NCBI RefSeq assembly: GCF_900107205.1
Contig: NZ_FNPC01000005.1
Location: 186,001-250,000 of the forward strand
Reading direction: 5' to 3'
Length of the DNA stretch: 64,000 nt
Origin: Halopenitus persicus
GTDB lineage: Archaea; Halobacteriota; Halobacteria; Halobacteriales; Haloferacaceae
Each line of letters starts with the position of its first letter. The first letter of the stretch is position 1. A program made the translations under genes and the position numbers. The notes under the pieces are model-generated. The model did not search any database, was not told where the DNA came from, and worked only from the letters and a program-made list of their open reading frames with translations. Below, one piece after another: positions 8,279-15,978 of this stretch.

Positions 8279-9151
8279 CTAGCCGTCCTTGTTCACGTTG
8301 ACGTCGTCGAAGGTCCGGTCGCGCTCGGTGACGTCGACGGTCATCGAGCCGACGTCCTCGATGGTGGCCTCGATCGTGTCGCCGTCGGACAGCGCGCCGA
8401 CGCCCTCGGGCGTGCCGGTGGTGATCACGTCGCCGGCCTCGACGGTGGCGCCGATGGAGGCGTACTGGACGACGTTGCCGCAGGTGTAGACCATATCCGA
8501 GGTGTTGTCCGACTGGCGGACCTCCCCGTTCAGCTGCAGCTCGAGGTCGAGGTTCTGGGGGTCGTCGATCTCGTCGGCGGTGACGACCGCCGGGCCGATC
8601 ACGGTGAAGGTGTCGTAGGACTTGCGGTTCGAGCGGTCCTGGTCGCCGCGGACGGAGATGTCGAGCAGGATGGTGTACCCGAAGATGCCGTCCCACGCCT
8701 CCTCCGTGGAGACGTCCTTGACGTCCTCGCCCATCACGAACGCGAGCTCGACCTCGTGGTCACACCGCCGGTCGGAGAAGGGGAGCTCGATCCCGTCGTC
8801 GGGGCCGACGACGCTCGAGGGGGCCTTCAGGAAGTAGCCCTTGTCCTCGATCGAGAACCACTCGTCGGTGGTGATGTCGCGGTCGGCGATCGCCTCCTCG
8901 ATGTGGTTCTCGTAGTTCAGCGGCGCGGCGATCACCTTGCCGGGCCGGCGGATCGGCGAGCCGAGATGGGCGTCCTCGACCGCGACGTCCGCCTCGGCGT
9001 CGGCGTACTCGCTCGCGTCGTCGTCGCTCTCGATGTATTCCGCGAGCGGATCCTCGGATTCGAGCCCGAGCCGGTCGGTCAGATCGATGATTCCGGTTCC
9101 GTCGTCGGTGAGCAATCCGAGTCGACCCTCGTCGTACTGGACGAATCGCAT
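8279..9151 (-). CDS. Fumarylacetoacetate hydrolase family protein (candidate fumaryl-/maleylpyruvate hydrolase)
   Basis: 290 residues with the FAH C-terminal domain: PLNYENHIEE near 77-86, KAPSSVVGP near 109-117, the metal ligands in DHEVELAFVMG at 131-141, the LLDISVRGDQDR loop, and the GDVITTGTPEGVG turn near 250-262. FAH-fold enzymes hydrolyse or isomerise beta-diketo acids using Mg2+. Next to gentisate 1,2-dioxygenase the natural substrate would be maleylpyruvate or fumarylpyruvate, giving pyruvate plus maleate or fumarate. The start is the ATG complementary to 9149-9151, with a TATA-like TTATGTATG about 20-28 nt upstream. The much longer open frame extending to 9907 overlaps the divergent BtrH-like gene and is a shadow. 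Confidence 0.9.
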   Translation of the reverse strand: MRFVQYDEGRLGLLTDDGTGIIDLTDRLGLESEDPLAEYIESDDDASEYADAEADVAVEDAHLGSPIRRPGKVIAAPLNYENHIEEAIADRDITTDEWFSIEDKGYFLKAPSSVVGPDDGIELPFSDRRCDHEVELAFVMGEDVKDVSTEEAWDGIFGYTILLDISVRGDQDRSNRKSYDTFTVIGPAVVTADEIDDPQNLDLELQLNGEVRQSDNTSDMVYTCGNVVQYASIGATVEAGDVITTGTPEGVGALSDGDTIEATIEDVGSMTVDVTERDRTFDDVNVNKDG

Positions 9152-9252
9152 ACCCGTGTGACTCGTGGGCGCATACATAATCATGACGAAGTCGGATCCA
9201 CGCCGGATGAGGTCGGATCCGGCGGATCGAGACGCGAACCGAGACGAATCGA

Positions 9253-9270
9253 GTGCGGACATGTTCGCAC
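9253..9270. promoter_or_regulatory. 18-bp near-perfect palindrome between divergent catabolic genes
   Basis: GTGCGGACATGTTCGCAC is symmetric except for one base pair. It sits in the gap between the FAH-family gene (start 9151) and the BtrH-like gene (start 9311). Position and symmetry fit a dimeric repressor or activator site, but no regulator has been linked to it. Confidence 0.45.
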
Positions 9271-9310
9271 GATCCTTCACCCGGCTGCCGGCGGTATCGC
9301 CGATACCGAA

Positions 9311-10501
9311 ATGTCCGCCATCCACGACGGTCGACGGGAAAGCGCCACGCCGGAAGGAAGCGCCACGCTGGAGGGGTTCGACCACGCGTCCGGGTTCCAC
9401 TGCGGCTCGACGGCGTTGCGGGGACTGGCGGAACGGTACGGCTGGACGTGTTCGGGAGTGAACGGTCCGACGTGTTCGGAGACCATCTGCTTCGGGCTCG
9501 GCGAGGGGATCGGGTTCACCTACTTCACGCCCGGTTCGAGCCCGGACCGAGCGTTCTTCGGTCGATCGCCGGGACTCGAGACGACCTTCCTCGACCGGAT
9601 CGGCGTGGCGTACGACCGTCGGTCCGGCGACGACTGGGCGCGGACCCGCGACCGTCTCGAGACGCGGCTCGCGAACGGTGACCCCGTCCTGCTCGCCACG
9701 GACGTCGCCGGGCTCCCGTACTTCGACACCGACACCCACTTCGCGCCGCACCGGGTCCTCTGCGTCGGACTCGAGGACGGCCGTGACCGCGAGCACGATC
9801 GAGGCGCCGCAGGTGCCGACCGCGTCGCGCTGATCGCCGACAACGAGTTCGACGACGTCAAGCGGGTGCCGCTGACGACGCTCCGGGACGCGATGACCGA
9901 CGACCACCTGGTCCCGATCCGAAACCGGACCACGGTCGTCACGGATCCGGAGCCGGAGCAGCCGGCGACGGACCGGATGGGCGCCGCCACGGTCGAGGCG
10001 GCGATCGCGGCGACCGCCCGGTCGATGCTCGATCCCGCCGCCGCGTCGGGGCCCTCCGGTGCGGCGGTTCCGGACGGCTCAGCGGGTCCGGACGGCTCGG
10101 CGGCGTCCGCGGTGGCTGCGGTGACCGGGATCGAGGGGATCCGGACGCTCGCCGCGGACCTCCCACAGTGGGTCGACCGCTCCGAACCGCGGTGGACCGC
10201 TCGGCTGGCGGCCCAGAACGTCGACTCGCGGGGGACCGGCGGCGGGGCGTTCCGGCGACCGTACGCGTCGTTCCTCGAGCGGGCGGCCCGGGTGGTTCCT
10301 GCGCTCCCGGAGACGGCGCCGGACCGAATGCACGGGATCGCGGACGACTGGTCGCGGCTCGCGACGACCTTCAGGCGCGCCAGCGAGGCCGAAACGGATG
10401 CGGAGCTGTCGACCCGCCTCGCCGAGGCGTCCCGCCGAGTGCGGACGATCGCCGACCGCGAGGAACGGTTCTGGCGGCGGGCGCTCGCGGCGCTCGCCTG
10501 A
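9311..10501 (+). CDS. BtrH N-terminal domain protein
   Basis: 396 residues. The N-terminal region matches the BtrH fold: FDHASGFHCGSTALRGL at 23-39, with a His-Cys pair at 30-31, then SETICFGLGEGIGFTY at 56-71 and FAPHRVLCVGLEDG near 140. In butirosin biosynthesis BtrH transfers a gamma-glutamyl-aminobutyryl chain from a carrier protein to an amine. Archaeal relatives have no known substrate. The C-terminal 180 residues are helical, with a low-complexity Ala/Gly/Pro/Ser linker near 238-266. It lies between the FAH-family gene and the CoA ligase, so an acyl transfer or hydrolysis step in the same pathway is possible. The start at 9311 is the last ATG before the domain. Confidence 0.75.
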   Translation: MSAIHDGRRESATPEGSATLEGFDHASGFHCGSTALRGLAERYGWTCSGVNGPTCSETICFGLGEGIGFTYFTPGSSPDRAFFGRSPGLETTFLDRIGVAYDRRSGDDWARTRDRLETRLANGDPVLLATDVAGLPYFDTDTHFAPHRVLCVGLEDGRDREHDRGAAGADRVALIADNEFDDVKRVPLTTLRDAMTDDHLVPIRNRTTVVTDPEPEQPATDRMGAATVEAAIAATARSMLDPAAASGPSGAAVPDGSAGPDGSAASAVAAVTGIEGIRTLAADLPQWVDRSEPRWTARLAAQNVDSRGTGGGAFRRPYASFLERAARVVPALPETAPDRMHGIADDWSRLATTFRRASEAETDAELSTRLAEASRRVRTIADREERFWRRALAALA

Positions 10502-10592
10502 CGCGGTCGCGGCGTCCGTCCCCGGATCGCCCCGCCACGGAGGACAACAATTATTGGGACCGGCCACCGTTCGACACGTACTCACGTCCCAT

Positions 10593-12137
10593 ATGAACTA
10601 CCTCGACGCATTCGACCGGTCGGTCCGGTGTCACCCGGAGCGGGACGCGGTCCGGACCGACGACGGCCGATCCCTGACGTACGCCGCCCTCGACGAGCGA
10701 ACCGACCGCCTGGCGACCGCCCTCGAGGAACTCGCGCCCGGCGAGCGCGTCGCCACGCTCGCGTACAACGGCAGCGAGGTCATCGAGGTCCTCCTCGCGA
10801 GCCACAAGCGCGGGCTCGGGAACGTGCAGCTTCCCTTCCGCGAGAGTGCCGGCGCCCTCGTGGAGATGCTCGAGCCGACGGACCCGGCGGTGCTCGTCTT
10901 CGACGGGCGAACGGCCGACCGCGCCCTCGACGTCCTCGACCGGACCGCGATCGAAACCGGAGTCAGCATCGACGGCGACGGAACCGACCGCGGGGACGTC
11001 CGCGAGTACGAGTCGCTCGTCGCCGACGTCGCCCCCGACGCCGGCCGGCCGCAATCGTACGGAAACGAACACGGGATGTTGTTCACGAGCGGGACGACCG
11101 GCGTCGCAAAGGCGGTGCCGTTCGACCAGGAGCAGCTGTGGTACGGCAGCACCCAGGACGTCATGGAGATGCAGCTGGACCACCGGGACGTCGGCGTGCT
11201 CACGACGCCGTGGTACCACATGGTCACCACGAACGCGTGGATCATGCCGCACCTGCAGGCCGGCGCCACGCTCGTGGTCCAGACCGACTTCGATCCGCCC
11301 GAGACGCTCGCCCTGATCGAATCGAACGCGGCGACCGGGCTGCTCGCGGTCCCGACCCAGCTACACACGCTCGTCGACGAGCAGCGCGAGGGGAGCTACG
11401 ACCTCGGGTCGCTGTCGTACATCCGAACCGGCGGGTCGGTCGTGACCGAGGAGCTCTCCGAGGCGGTCGCCGAGCACCTCAGCGAGGGGCTGTACAACAC
11501 CTACGGGCTCACCGAGGGCGGCCCGAACCTGGCGTTCGCGGACCCCGAAACGCAACGGGCGAACCCCGGCACGATCGGCACGGAGTCGTTCACCTGGGAG
11601 CTGCGCGTGGTCGAGTCAGTCGGGCCGGAGGTCGAGCCCGACCCGACCGCCACGGTCGATCCCGGCGAGACCGGCGAGGTGATCGGCAAGAGTCCCGGGA
11701 TGGCCACCGAGTACGTCGGCCGGCCGCGCGAGAGCGAGCGCCTGACCGTCGACGGCTGGCTCCGAACCGGCGACGTGGCTCGGGTCGATTCGGACGGGCT
11801 CCTCTACATCGTCGACCGGGTGGACAACATGATCGTCAGCGGCGGCGAGAACGTCTATCCGCAGGAGGTCGAGGGCGTGCTGACCGCCCACGAGGACGTC
11901 AGGGCGGCCGCGGTCGTCGGCCGCGAGGACGAGCGGTGGGGCCAACGCATCGCCGCCGTCGTCGCGGTCGACGGGGACGTGACCGAGGCGGACCTCGACG
12001 CGTACTGTCAGGCTCACGACGAACTGGCCGACTTCAAGCGCCCCCGCGAGTACGTGATCACCCGGGAGTCGTTCCCGCGGACCTCGACCGGGAAGATCCG
12101 GCGCGACGACGTGCGGACGACGTTCTTCGAGGAGTGA
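10593..12137 (+). CDS. AMP-forming acid-CoA ligase (candidate hydroxybenzoate-CoA ligase)
   Basis: 514 residues of the ANL (acyl-adenylate-forming) superfamily. Visible core motifs are LFTSGTTGVAKAVP near 163-176, YGLTEGGP near 302-309, GWLRTGDVAR near 388-397, IVDRVDNMIVSGGENVYPQE near 405-424, and the C-terminal TSTGKIRRDD with the catalytic Lys near 505. It activates a carboxylic acid through an acyl-AMP to the CoA thioester. Beside gentisate dioxygenase and a flavin hydroxylase, an aromatic acid such as 4-hydroxybenzoate is a sensible substrate, but sequence alone does not show this. The start is the ATG in CATATGAACTA at 10593. The upstream in-frame extension belongs to the BtrH-like gene's shadow frame. 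Confidence 0.88.
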   Translation: MNYLDAFDRSVRCHPERDAVRTDDGRSLTYAALDERTDRLATALEELAPGERVATLAYNGSEVIEVLLASHKRGLGNVQLPFRESAGALVEMLEPTDPAVLVFDGRTADRALDVLDRTAIETGVSIDGDGTDRGDVREYESLVADVAPDAGRPQSYGNEHGMLFTSGTTGVAKAVPFDQEQLWYGSTQDVMEMQLDHRDVGVLTTPWYHMVTTNAWIMPHLQAGATLVVQTDFDPPETLALIESNAATGLLAVPTQLHTLVDEQREGSYDLGSLSYIRTGGSVVTEELSEAVAEHLSEGLYNTYGLTEGGPNLAFADPETQRANPGTIGTESFTWELRVVESVGPEVEPDPTATVDPGETGEVIGKSPGMATEYVGRPRESERLTVDGWLRTGDVARVDSDGLLYIVDRVDNMIVSGGENVYPQEVEGVLTAHEDVRAAAVVGREDERWGQRIAAVVAVDGDVTEADLDAYCQAHDELADFKRPREYVITRESFPRTSTGKIRRDDVRTTFFEE

Positions 12138-12184
12138 CCGCCGACGACGAGAAGTGAGAGCCGATTTCGAGGAGTGACGGCCGG

Positions 12185-13270
12185 TTACGAGGACGGCTCC
12201 GCCTCGGCGTAGAAGTTGAACGCCTCGAGGACGGGGCGGTCGCTCATCCCGAGCAGGATCGCCTCGTCGTCGGGCTCGTGGTGGTGAATCTCGTCCGGCG
12301 GGACGATGAAGACGTCCCACTGGCTCCACTCCAGGGCCTCGTCGCCGACGTGGGTCGCGCCCTCGCCCTCGATGACGAAGTAGACCTCGGTGGCGTTGTG
12401 GAAGTGCGGGTCGGTCGGCCCCTCGTTCAGCAGCTGGGCACGGAACGTCATCGTCGGGAACAGCGGCGGGCTCCCGGTCGCGGGGTTGACGTACGAGAGG
12501 CTGTAGCCGTCGTGGGGGTCGGGCTCGTCGTTGTCGGCGCGCTGGCGCAGCGCCTCGAGCATCTCGTCCCAGCCGAACCGGTACGGCGGCGTCGGCTCGC
12601 GGATCCCCTCGAACGGCCCGGGGATCGAGCCGTCGCCGGAATCCCCCTCGGGACGGCCGTTGCCGTACTGGGAGTCCCAGTAGCCCGGCGTCTTGGTGAC
12701 CGGCTGGCGCTCGAGCTCGTGGTTCTCGAAGACGTTCCGGGCGTTCATCGAGTCGAGCACGAGCGGCAGGTCGAGGACGTCGAGCCAGGCGGCGGTCTCG
12801 TCGGAGTCGTTGACGTGGTCGTGCCACTCCCACTGCGGGGTGGTGATCAGGTCGTTGTTCCGCATCGGGAACTCCTCGCCGGCGACGACCGTCTTCATGT
12901 CCTCGTGGCCGTCGATCGCGAACCGGAGCGCGTTCGCACCGTGACGGTGGGAGGGCGCCGTTTCGCCGGGCGAGACCGTCTGGATCCCGACGTAGATGCT
13001 GTTCGAGATCGCGTGGGCGGTGTTGATCGGGACGGCGACGCGGCGCTGGAACCCCGGCGGGAGGTCGGCGATCGGCACGTCCTCCTCGATGTGGTCGATC
13101 GCCTCCTGGACGTCCTCCCACTTCCAGACGTCCGCCTCGGGGTCGTCGAGGGCGGTTCCCATCTCGTCCTCGACCTCCCACAGCGGGCGGAGGCTGTGCT
13201 CCTCGAGGATCGTCCGGGTTTCGGAACTCAGCTCCAGGAGCTCCTCCGGATCAGGCTCTGACTGTGCCAT
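12185..13270 (-). CDS. Gentisate 1,2-dioxygenase (bicupin)
   Basis: 361 residues. It opens the aromatic ring of gentisate with O2 and Fe(II) to give maleylpyruvate. Features are the N-terminal helix SLRPLWEVEDEMG, the first cupin with PSHRHGANALRFAIDG near 106-121 and WEWHDHVN near 146-153 (iron ligands), and a second cupin with FRAQLLNEGPTDPHFHNAT and VPPDEIHHHEPDD near the C-terminus. This two-cupin pattern with LRPLWE is characteristic. The gene converges on the CoA ligase. Its start is 25-32 nt downstream of a CACTTATG TATA-like element, suggesting a leaderless mRNA. Confidence 0.92.
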   Translation of the reverse strand: MAQSEPDPEELLELSSETRTILEEHSLRPLWEVEDEMGTALDDPEADVWKWEDVQEAIDHIEEDVPIADLPPGFQRRVAVPINTAHAISNSIYVGIQTVSPGETAPSHRHGANALRFAIDGHEDMKTVVAGEEFPMRNNDLITTPQWEWHDHVNDSDETAAWLDVLDLPLVLDSMNARNVFENHELERQPVTKTPGYWDSQYGNGRPEGDSGDGSIPGPFEGIREPTPPYRFGWDEMLEALRQRADNDEPDPHDGYSLSYVNPATGSPPLFPTMTFRAQLLNEGPTDPHFHNATEVYFVIEGEGATHVGDEALEWSQWDVFIVPPDEIHHHEPDDEAILLGMSDRPVLEAFNFYAEAEPSS

Positions 13271-13294
13271 AGTGTCCCGTTATCGCAGGATCGG

Positions 13295-13302
13295 CATAAG
13301 TG
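13295..13302 (-). promoter_or_regulatory. TATA-like element of gentisate dioxygenase
   Basis: The minus strand reads CACTTATG 25-32 nt before the ATG at 13270, the usual haloarchaeal leaderless spacing. Confidence 0.5.
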
Positions 13303-13346
13303 TATTGGCGGTCGAGACGGTCGAACGCGGATCGTCGGCTGACGGC

Positions 13347-13517
13347 CTACGTCTGCGCGTCGAAGACGTCGTCGGTCGCGAAGACGGCTCGACAGTCCTC
13401 ACAGACCATGCGCCGCTGGACCGCGTACTCCCAGAGCTTGCCGCCGCAGTCGAGGCAGTCGAAGTGCGCCTGCACGAACGGGCTCTCCTCGGCGTAGGGG
13501 TTCTCGAACTCGGCCAT
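13347..13517 (-). CDS. Small double-CxxC zinc-ribbon protein
   Basis: 56 residues: MAEFENPYAEESPFV, then CLDCGGKLWEY near 21-31 and CEDCRAVFATDD near 39-50. Four Cys in two CxxC knuckles make a zinc ribbon. Such mini-proteins are abundant in haloarchaea and mostly of unknown function. It is divergent from the acyl-CoA synthetase operon and upstream of gentisate dioxygenase on the same strand, with 76 nt between them. The longer frame to 13793 crosses the neighbouring promoter and is rejected. Confidence 0.75.
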   Translation of the reverse strand: MAEFENPYAEESPFVQAHFDCLDCGGKLWEYAVQRRMVCEDCRAVFATDDVFDAQT

Positions 13518-13665
13518 ACCCGACGCGACGGGCGGGCCGGGCAAAAGGATATCGGCAGGATCGATGTCCGCGGACCGATGTCGGCGGATCGACGTCCGCA
13601 CGACGGACGTTGTTCCGGTCGAAAAGTGTCGAAAGGGATATGCCGGCGGTCTCTGTACACGGCGT

Positions 13666-15093
13666 ATGAACGTTGGTAGCCTGTTCCAACCGGCGTCGAT
13701 CGCCGTGGTGGGCGCCTCGCGTGCCCCCGAGAAGATCGGCCACCAGGTGCTGGTCAACCTCCGGCCATTCGACGGCACGATCCATCCCGTCAACCCCTCG
13801 GCGGAGGGCGAGATATTCGGCCGGGAGTTCGTCGCCTCGGTGACCGAGATCGACGACGACGTCGACCTCGCGCTCGTGGCGGTGCCGGCGCCGGTCGTTC
13901 CGGACGTGATCGAGGAGTGTGCGGCCGCCGGCGTCGACGCCGCCGTGATCTACGCCGGCGGGTTCGCCGAGGCCGGCCCGGAGGGGGAGGACCGGCAGGA
14001 CCGGGTCGTCGAGACGGCGACGGACCACGGGATGGCGGTCCTCGGACCGAACACGAGCGGGTTCGTGATCCCCGGCGACGGTCTGTGCGGATCGTTCGCA
14101 AGCGGCGTCGAGGAGGTTCCGGCCGGCGGCACCTGCGTGATCGCCCAAAGCGGCGGGGTCGCCCACTCGCTGGCGTTTCAGACGCTCCGGGAGGGGCGCG
14201 GACTCTCGGCGATGGTGGGACTCGGCAATCGCGCGACGGTGGGTTTCCCGGAGGCGATCGGTCACTTCGACGACCACGCCGCCACCGACGCGATCGTCCT
14301 CCACGTCGAGGGCACCGACCGGGGCCGCGAGCTCCTCGAGGCGTCGCGGGCCGCGGACACGCCGGTGATCGCCTACAAGGTCGGGGAGTCGGACGTGGGC
14401 GCGTTCGCGGAGTCGCACACCGGCGCGCTGACCGGCGACCACGAGCTCTATCTCGCGGGCTTCGAGCAGTACGGGATCCCGACCGTCGAGTCGACCCGGG
14501 AGCTGCTCGACGGTGCGGCCGTGTTGGGCGACGGACCGCTCCCGGCGGGCCCCAACGTCGGCGTCATCACCGCCCAGGCCGGTCCGGGGATCATCATCGC
14601 CGACCGGATCCAGCGCTCCGGCGGGCGCCTCCCCGAACTCGCCGACGCAACGAGCGAGGAGATCGCGGGGATCCTGCCGGGGATCACCTACGCCGAGAAC
14701 CCGATCGACACCGGCCGGCCGATGCCCGAGTTCGGCGACGTCGTCGCCGCGGTCGCCGCGGACGACGCGGTCGACGTCGTCCTCGTGAACGAGCTGTACG
14801 AGGACGCCCTCGGGTTGCCCGTCGACCGGATGCGGTCGCTGGTCGAAACGGTCGAGAAGCCCATCGTCTTCGCCACGGACGGTCCCCCGGCGGACTTCGA
14901 GGACGACGTCGCCGCGCTCGAGGAGATGGGGATCCCCGTGTTCCACTCGCCCGAGCGCGCCGCGGACGTGGTGAGCCTGCTCGCGCGGTACGGCGCGCTC
15001 GCGGACGGGGGACGTCAGGAACCGAATGACGAACGGCAGGAGCCGAGCGACGACGGAACCGCTGACTCGACGGGGGTGAACGCCGATGTCTGA
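13666..15093 (+). CDS. Acyl-CoA synthetase (ADP-forming), alpha subunit
   Basis: 475 residues: a CoA-binding Rossmann domain (IAVVGASRAPEKIGHQVL near 12-29), a succinyl-CoA-ligase-like domain with VLGPNTSGFVIP and AQSGGVAHSLAF, the SHTGALTGDHELY segment near 248-260 (region of the phospho-His in this family), and a third domain with VGVITAQAGPGI. The enzyme interconverts acid + CoA + ATP with acyl-CoA + ADP + Pi. In archaea it often runs toward acid and ATP. The C-terminus is a charged low-complexity tail. The start at 13666 matches the family N-terminus SLFQPASIAVVGAS. It overlaps the beta subunit gene by 8 nt. Confidence 0.9.
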   Translation: MNVGSLFQPASIAVVGASRAPEKIGHQVLVNLRPFDGTIHPVNPSAEGEIFGREFVASVTEIDDDVDLALVAVPAPVVPDVIEECAAAGVDAAVIYAGGFAEAGPEGEDRQDRVVETATDHGMAVLGPNTSGFVIPGDGLCGSFASGVEEVPAGGTCVIAQSGGVAHSLAFQTLREGRGLSAMVGLGNRATVGFPEAIGHFDDHAATDAIVLHVEGTDRGRELLEASRAADTPVIAYKVGESDVGAFAESHTGALTGDHELYLAGFEQYGIPTVESTRELLDGAAVLGDGPLPAGPNVGVITAQAGPGIIIADRIQRSGGRLPELADATSEEIAGILPGITYAENPIDTGRPMPEFGDVVAAVAADDAVDVVLVNELYEDALGLPVDRMRSLVETVEKPIVFATDGPPADFEDDVAALEEMGIPVFHSPERAADVVSLLARYGALADGGRQEPNDERQEPSDDGTADSTGVNADV

Positions 15094-15868
15094 CCGCGGC
15101 GCCGCCGACGGAACGACCGCCTCCGACGCCGCGACGCCACTCGACACGGTGACCCGGATCGACGAGGACGCCGTCGAATCGATCATCGAGCGTGCCCGCG
15201 CCGCCGGCCGCACCACGCTGACCGAGGCCGAGTCGAAGTCGCTGCTCGACGCGGCGGGCATCGAGACCCCCGACCGCGCGGTCGTCGCCGACGCGGAGGA
15301 GGCGATCACGGCCGCGGAGGCGATCGGCTATCCCGTCGTCGCGAAGGTCTCGTCGCCCGCGGTCACCCACAAGACCGAATGGGCGGACGGCGCCGGCGTC
15401 GCGCTCGACCTCGCCGATGCGGACGCGGTCGCCGACGCGACCGACGCGATCCGCGAGGCGGCGGCCGCCGAGGGGATCGAGGCCGAGGTGCTGATCGAGG
15501 ACGCCGCCGCCCTCGACGCGGGGACGGAGCTCATCGTCGGCGGGATGAACACGCCGTCGTTCGGCCCCGTGGCCCTCGTCGGGCTCGGCGGCGTCTTCAC
15601 CGAGGTGTACGAGGACGTCGCCCACCGGATCGCGCCGGTGACGGCGGCGGAGGCGCGCGCCGCGGTCGAGTCGCTGACGGCCGCGCCGCTGCTGTCCGGC
15701 TATCGCGGGCGGCCGCCGGGCGACGTCGACGCGCTCGTCGAGACGGTGCAGGCGGTCGGCGACCTCCTCGTCGAGGCGCCGGCCATCGACGAGATCGACG
15801 TCAATCCGGTGCTCGTCTCGCCGGACGGCGCGGTCGCGCTGGACGCGCTCGTCGTCCTCGCGGAGTGA
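15086..15868 (+). CDS. Acyl-CoA synthetase (ADP-forming), beta subunit (ATP-grasp)
   Basis: 260 residues, the ATP-grasp half of the synthetase. After an acidic 30-residue leader come LTEAESKSLLDAAGIETPD, the nucleotide-binding VVAKVSSPAVTHKTEWADG, GTELIVGGMNTPSFGPVALV with the typical FGPV, GLGGVFTEVYEDVAHRIAPV, and the C-terminal EIDVNPVLV metal/nucleotide motif. It forms the complex with the alpha subunit whose gene it overlaps. The separate-subunit arrangement differs from fused ACD proteins of many haloarchaea. Position inside the gentisate cluster suggests an aromatic or dicarboxylic substrate, which is inference. Confidence 0.9.
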   Translation: MSDRGAADGTTASDAATPLDTVTRIDEDAVESIIERARAAGRTTLTEAESKSLLDAAGIETPDRAVVADAEEAITAAEAIGYPVVAKVSSPAVTHKTEWADGAGVALDLADADAVADATDAIREAAAAEGIEAEVLIEDAAALDAGTELIVGGMNTPSFGPVALVGLGGVFTEVYEDVAHRIAPVTAAEARAAVESLTAAPLLSGYRGRPPGDVDALVETVQAVGDLLVEAPAIDEIDVNPVLVSPDGAVALDALVVLAE

Positions 15869-15978
15869 TCGCGAATGCGGAGCGAGACGTGGTCCCGAAG
15901 CCGGGCGGGACGCCGGCATCGTGAGGGAGATCGAGAACACGGCCGGAACCGGCTCGGTTGCACCGGAGGACGGAACCC

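Noticed and set aside
8279-9907. A 542-codon minus-strand frame covering the FAH gene and beyond
   Set aside because: Only the part up to 9151 has FAH-family sequence. The rest is antisense to the BtrH-like gene and reads as Arg/Pro-rich GC shadow.
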